7,053 nt of DNA from JALRAP01 sp046340555 (GTDB lineage: Bacteria > Bacteroidota > Bacteroidia > AKYH767-A > OLB10): positions 1 through 7,053 of the forward strand of contig JBKDSL010000150.1 in NCBI GenBank assembly GCA_046340555.1. Direction: 5' to 3'. Made by a program: the position numbers and the translations under genes. A model generated the notes under the pieces. It worked only from the letters and a program-made list of their open reading frames with translations. It made no database searches and was not told the origin of the DNA. Every line of letters begins with the position of its first letter. Position 1 is the first letter of the stretch. Below, piece after piece: positions 5,697-7,053 of this stretch.

Positions 5697-6815
5697 ATGA
5701 TTAACAACCCCAAAACGCAGGTAAAATTCAACCAATCGGGGAAAACCGCCTTCTTCCAAACCCTCAAAAGCCGGATTGACAAACACTTTGTTAATGCCGG
5801 TTACTCTAAGCACGCCAATGGAGCCATGGTGGTTAAAACCATTTCCATGTTTGTTATTTACCTGGCTCCATTTGTTGCGTTACTCTTCCTTCAACCCGTG
5901 TGGCCAGTGGCCTTGCTGCTATGGATCATCATGGGAATAGGTATGGCTGGTGTTGGAATGAGCGTTATGCATGATGCCAACCATGGCGCATATTCCTCAA
6001 ACAAAACCGTCAACCTTATTATCGGCCATACCCTGAATATGGTAGGTGGATCGGTTTCGAATTGGAAAATCCAGCATAACATTCTACATCACACCTATAC
6101 CAACATCTCACACCTCGACGAAGATATCGAGGACAAGGGCGTACTTCGTTTCAGTCCGCACACACCTGCGCGCAGAGCCTTGAGGTTTCAACACCTGTAC
6201 GCCTGCGCGTTTTACTCCATCATGACCCTGTATTGGTTGGTTGTGAAAGATTTTGTCCAATTCTACAAGTATGGCAAAAGCGGCATGAATCAAGGGCACG
6301 GTAGCCAAAGCCGTACAATGTTCCTATTAAAAATCATAGGAGATAAACTCCTATATTACTCAGTATTCATCGGTTTACCGATTTATTTTCAAATGCCTAC
6401 CTGGATCTTGGTTACAGGGTTTCTGCTGATGCACTTTACAGCAGGGATCATACTTACCCTCATTTTTCAAATCGCCCACTCGGTTGAGGAAACCGTACAT
6501 CCAATGCCAGACGAAGAAGGTAATATAGATAACGCTTGGGCCATCCACCAGATGGAAACCACCATGAATTTCGCTACGAAAAACCGCTTCCTGACTTGGT
6601 ACCTAGGTGGATTGAACTTTCAGGTGGAACACCACTTGTTCCCATCGATATGCCACATCCACTATCCTGCTATCGCACCCATTGTCAAGCAAACCGCTCA
6701 GGAATTTGGAATACCTTACTTGGAAAAGAAGACTTTTTCAGAAGGAATCGCATCGCATTTCCGTTTATTGCAAAAGTTGGGAAAGCTGCCTGCCGCCTCT
6801 GAGGCGATTGCCTAA
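5697..6815 (+). CDS. membrane fatty-acid desaturase
   Basis: This 372-residue di-iron membrane desaturase (DesA/FADS-like superfamily) inserts double bonds into acyl chains, probably of phospholipids or acyl-CoA. All three histidine boxes are present: HDANH (92-96), HNILHH (127-132) and QVEHH (309-313). The glutamine in the third box is typical of front-end and linoleoyl-CoA-type desaturases, so delta-6-like specificity is possible but unproven. Membrane segments lie at about 45-65, 68-90, 165-186, 203-225 and 229-255. There is no fused cytochrome b5 domain, so electrons must come from a separate carrier. The ATG at 5697 gives a normal soluble N-terminus. The gene is divergent from the secreted-protein gene and ends 7 bp short of the recG stop. 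It may be controlled by the palindrome and repeats upstream, as desaturases often respond to temperature or membrane state. Confidence 0.93.
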   Translation: MINNPKTQVKFNQSGKTAFFQTLKSRIDKHFVNAGYSKHANGAMVVKTISMFVIYLAPFVALLFLQPVWPVALLLWIIMGIGMAGVGMSVMHDANHGAYSSNKTVNLIIGHTLNMVGGSVSNWKIQHNILHHTYTNISHLDEDIEDKGVLRFSPHTPARRALRFQHLYACAFYSIMTLYWLVVKDFVQFYKYGKSGMNQGHGSQSRTMFLLKIIGDKLLYYSVFIGLPIYFQMPTWILVTGFLLMHFTAGIILTLIFQIAHSVEETVHPMPDEEGNIDNAWAIHQMETTMNFATKNRFLTWYLGGLNFQVEHHLFPSICHIHYPAIAPIVKQTAQEFGIPYLEKKTFSEGIASHFRLLQKLGKLPAASEAIA

Positions 6816-6822
6816 GAACGCT

Positions 6823-7053
6823 TCAGCTTACTTTACTCCAGTCTTCCCTGCCCCTCATTCGTTCCTCCATAACATTTCTAGCGGGTGCGTTCTCTGGCTT
6901 CGACAAGGTTGAATCCTGCTTCAACAAATCCACGGCTGCACTGCGCGATAACTCCAGAATGGAGCCATCCTTCACAATATCCGCGATTTTGAGGTCTACC
7001 ACCCCCGACTGTTGCGTTCCTGTGATGTCGCCCGGACCACGCAACTTCAAATC
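6823..7053 (-). CDS. recG: ATP-dependent DNA helicase RecG, C-terminal part
   Basis: The last 76 codons of recG are visible, and the gene runs off the window edge. The segment opens with DLKLRGPGDITGTQQSG, the conserved C-terminal RecG sequence, and continues with VVDLKIADIVKDG and a basic tail ending EDWSKVS, as in Bacteroidota RecG. The protein remodels stalled replication forks and branch-migrates Holliday junctions. The frame has no internal stop. It converges on the desaturase gene with 7 bp between stop codons and no visible shared terminator. Confidence 0.93.
   Translation of the reverse strand, partial: DLKLRGPGDITGTQQSGVVDLKIADIVKDGSILELSRSAAVDLLKQDSTLSKPENAPARNVMEERMRGREDWSKVS

Overview
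The window reads as a stretch of ordinary Bacteroidota chromosome. Five things point there: the C-terminal RecG sequence, the HigB/HigA-type pair with a GKKGTTKR antitoxin N-terminus, the b5-less three-histidine-box desaturase, promoter-like boxes of the form TAnnTTTG, and the general lack of Shine-Dalgarno sequences before start codons. I cannot place it below phylum level.

Layout, left to right. Positions 1-207 hold a possible 3' end of an unknown plus-strand gene and two tracts of 7-bp tandem repeats. A long minus-strand series follows. In transcription order it is: a small secreted protein (4932-5405), a rho-independent terminator (4887-4917), a lipoprotein with a degenerate thioredoxin-like end (4319-4885), a beta-rich, probably outer-membrane protein (3460-4281, start uncertain), a toxin-antitoxin pair (3039-3377 and 2716-3042) with a perfect palindromic operator in front, and pheT (208-2640). 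On the plus strand, 5697-6815 encodes a membrane fatty-acid desaturase. It is divergent from the secreted-protein gene across a 291-bp signal-rich intergenic region. It converges, with only 7 bp between stop codons, on the 3' end of recG (6823-7053, cut by the window edge).

How the parts relate. pheT, recG and the desaturase are housekeeping or lipid-remodelling genes. The toxin-antitoxin module is a self-contained unit (4-bp ATGA overlap, own operator) lodged 75 bp upstream of pheT, which has its own candidate promoter. The three envelope genes (secreted protein, lipoprotein, beta-rich protein) form a cluster of unknown function. The last two overlap in reading frame and look translationally coupled. 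The first two are separated by a terminator that ends one base before the first lipoprotein ATG.

I see no clearly new defence or mobile system. The most interesting signals are regulatory: the terminator-at-start arrangement, an 11-nt perfect anti-16S sequence in the long leader of the secreted-protein gene (unusual in a phylum that rarely uses such sites), the operator of the toxin-antitoxin pair together with the toxin's non-ATG start, and the palindrome and direct repeats between the divergent genes.
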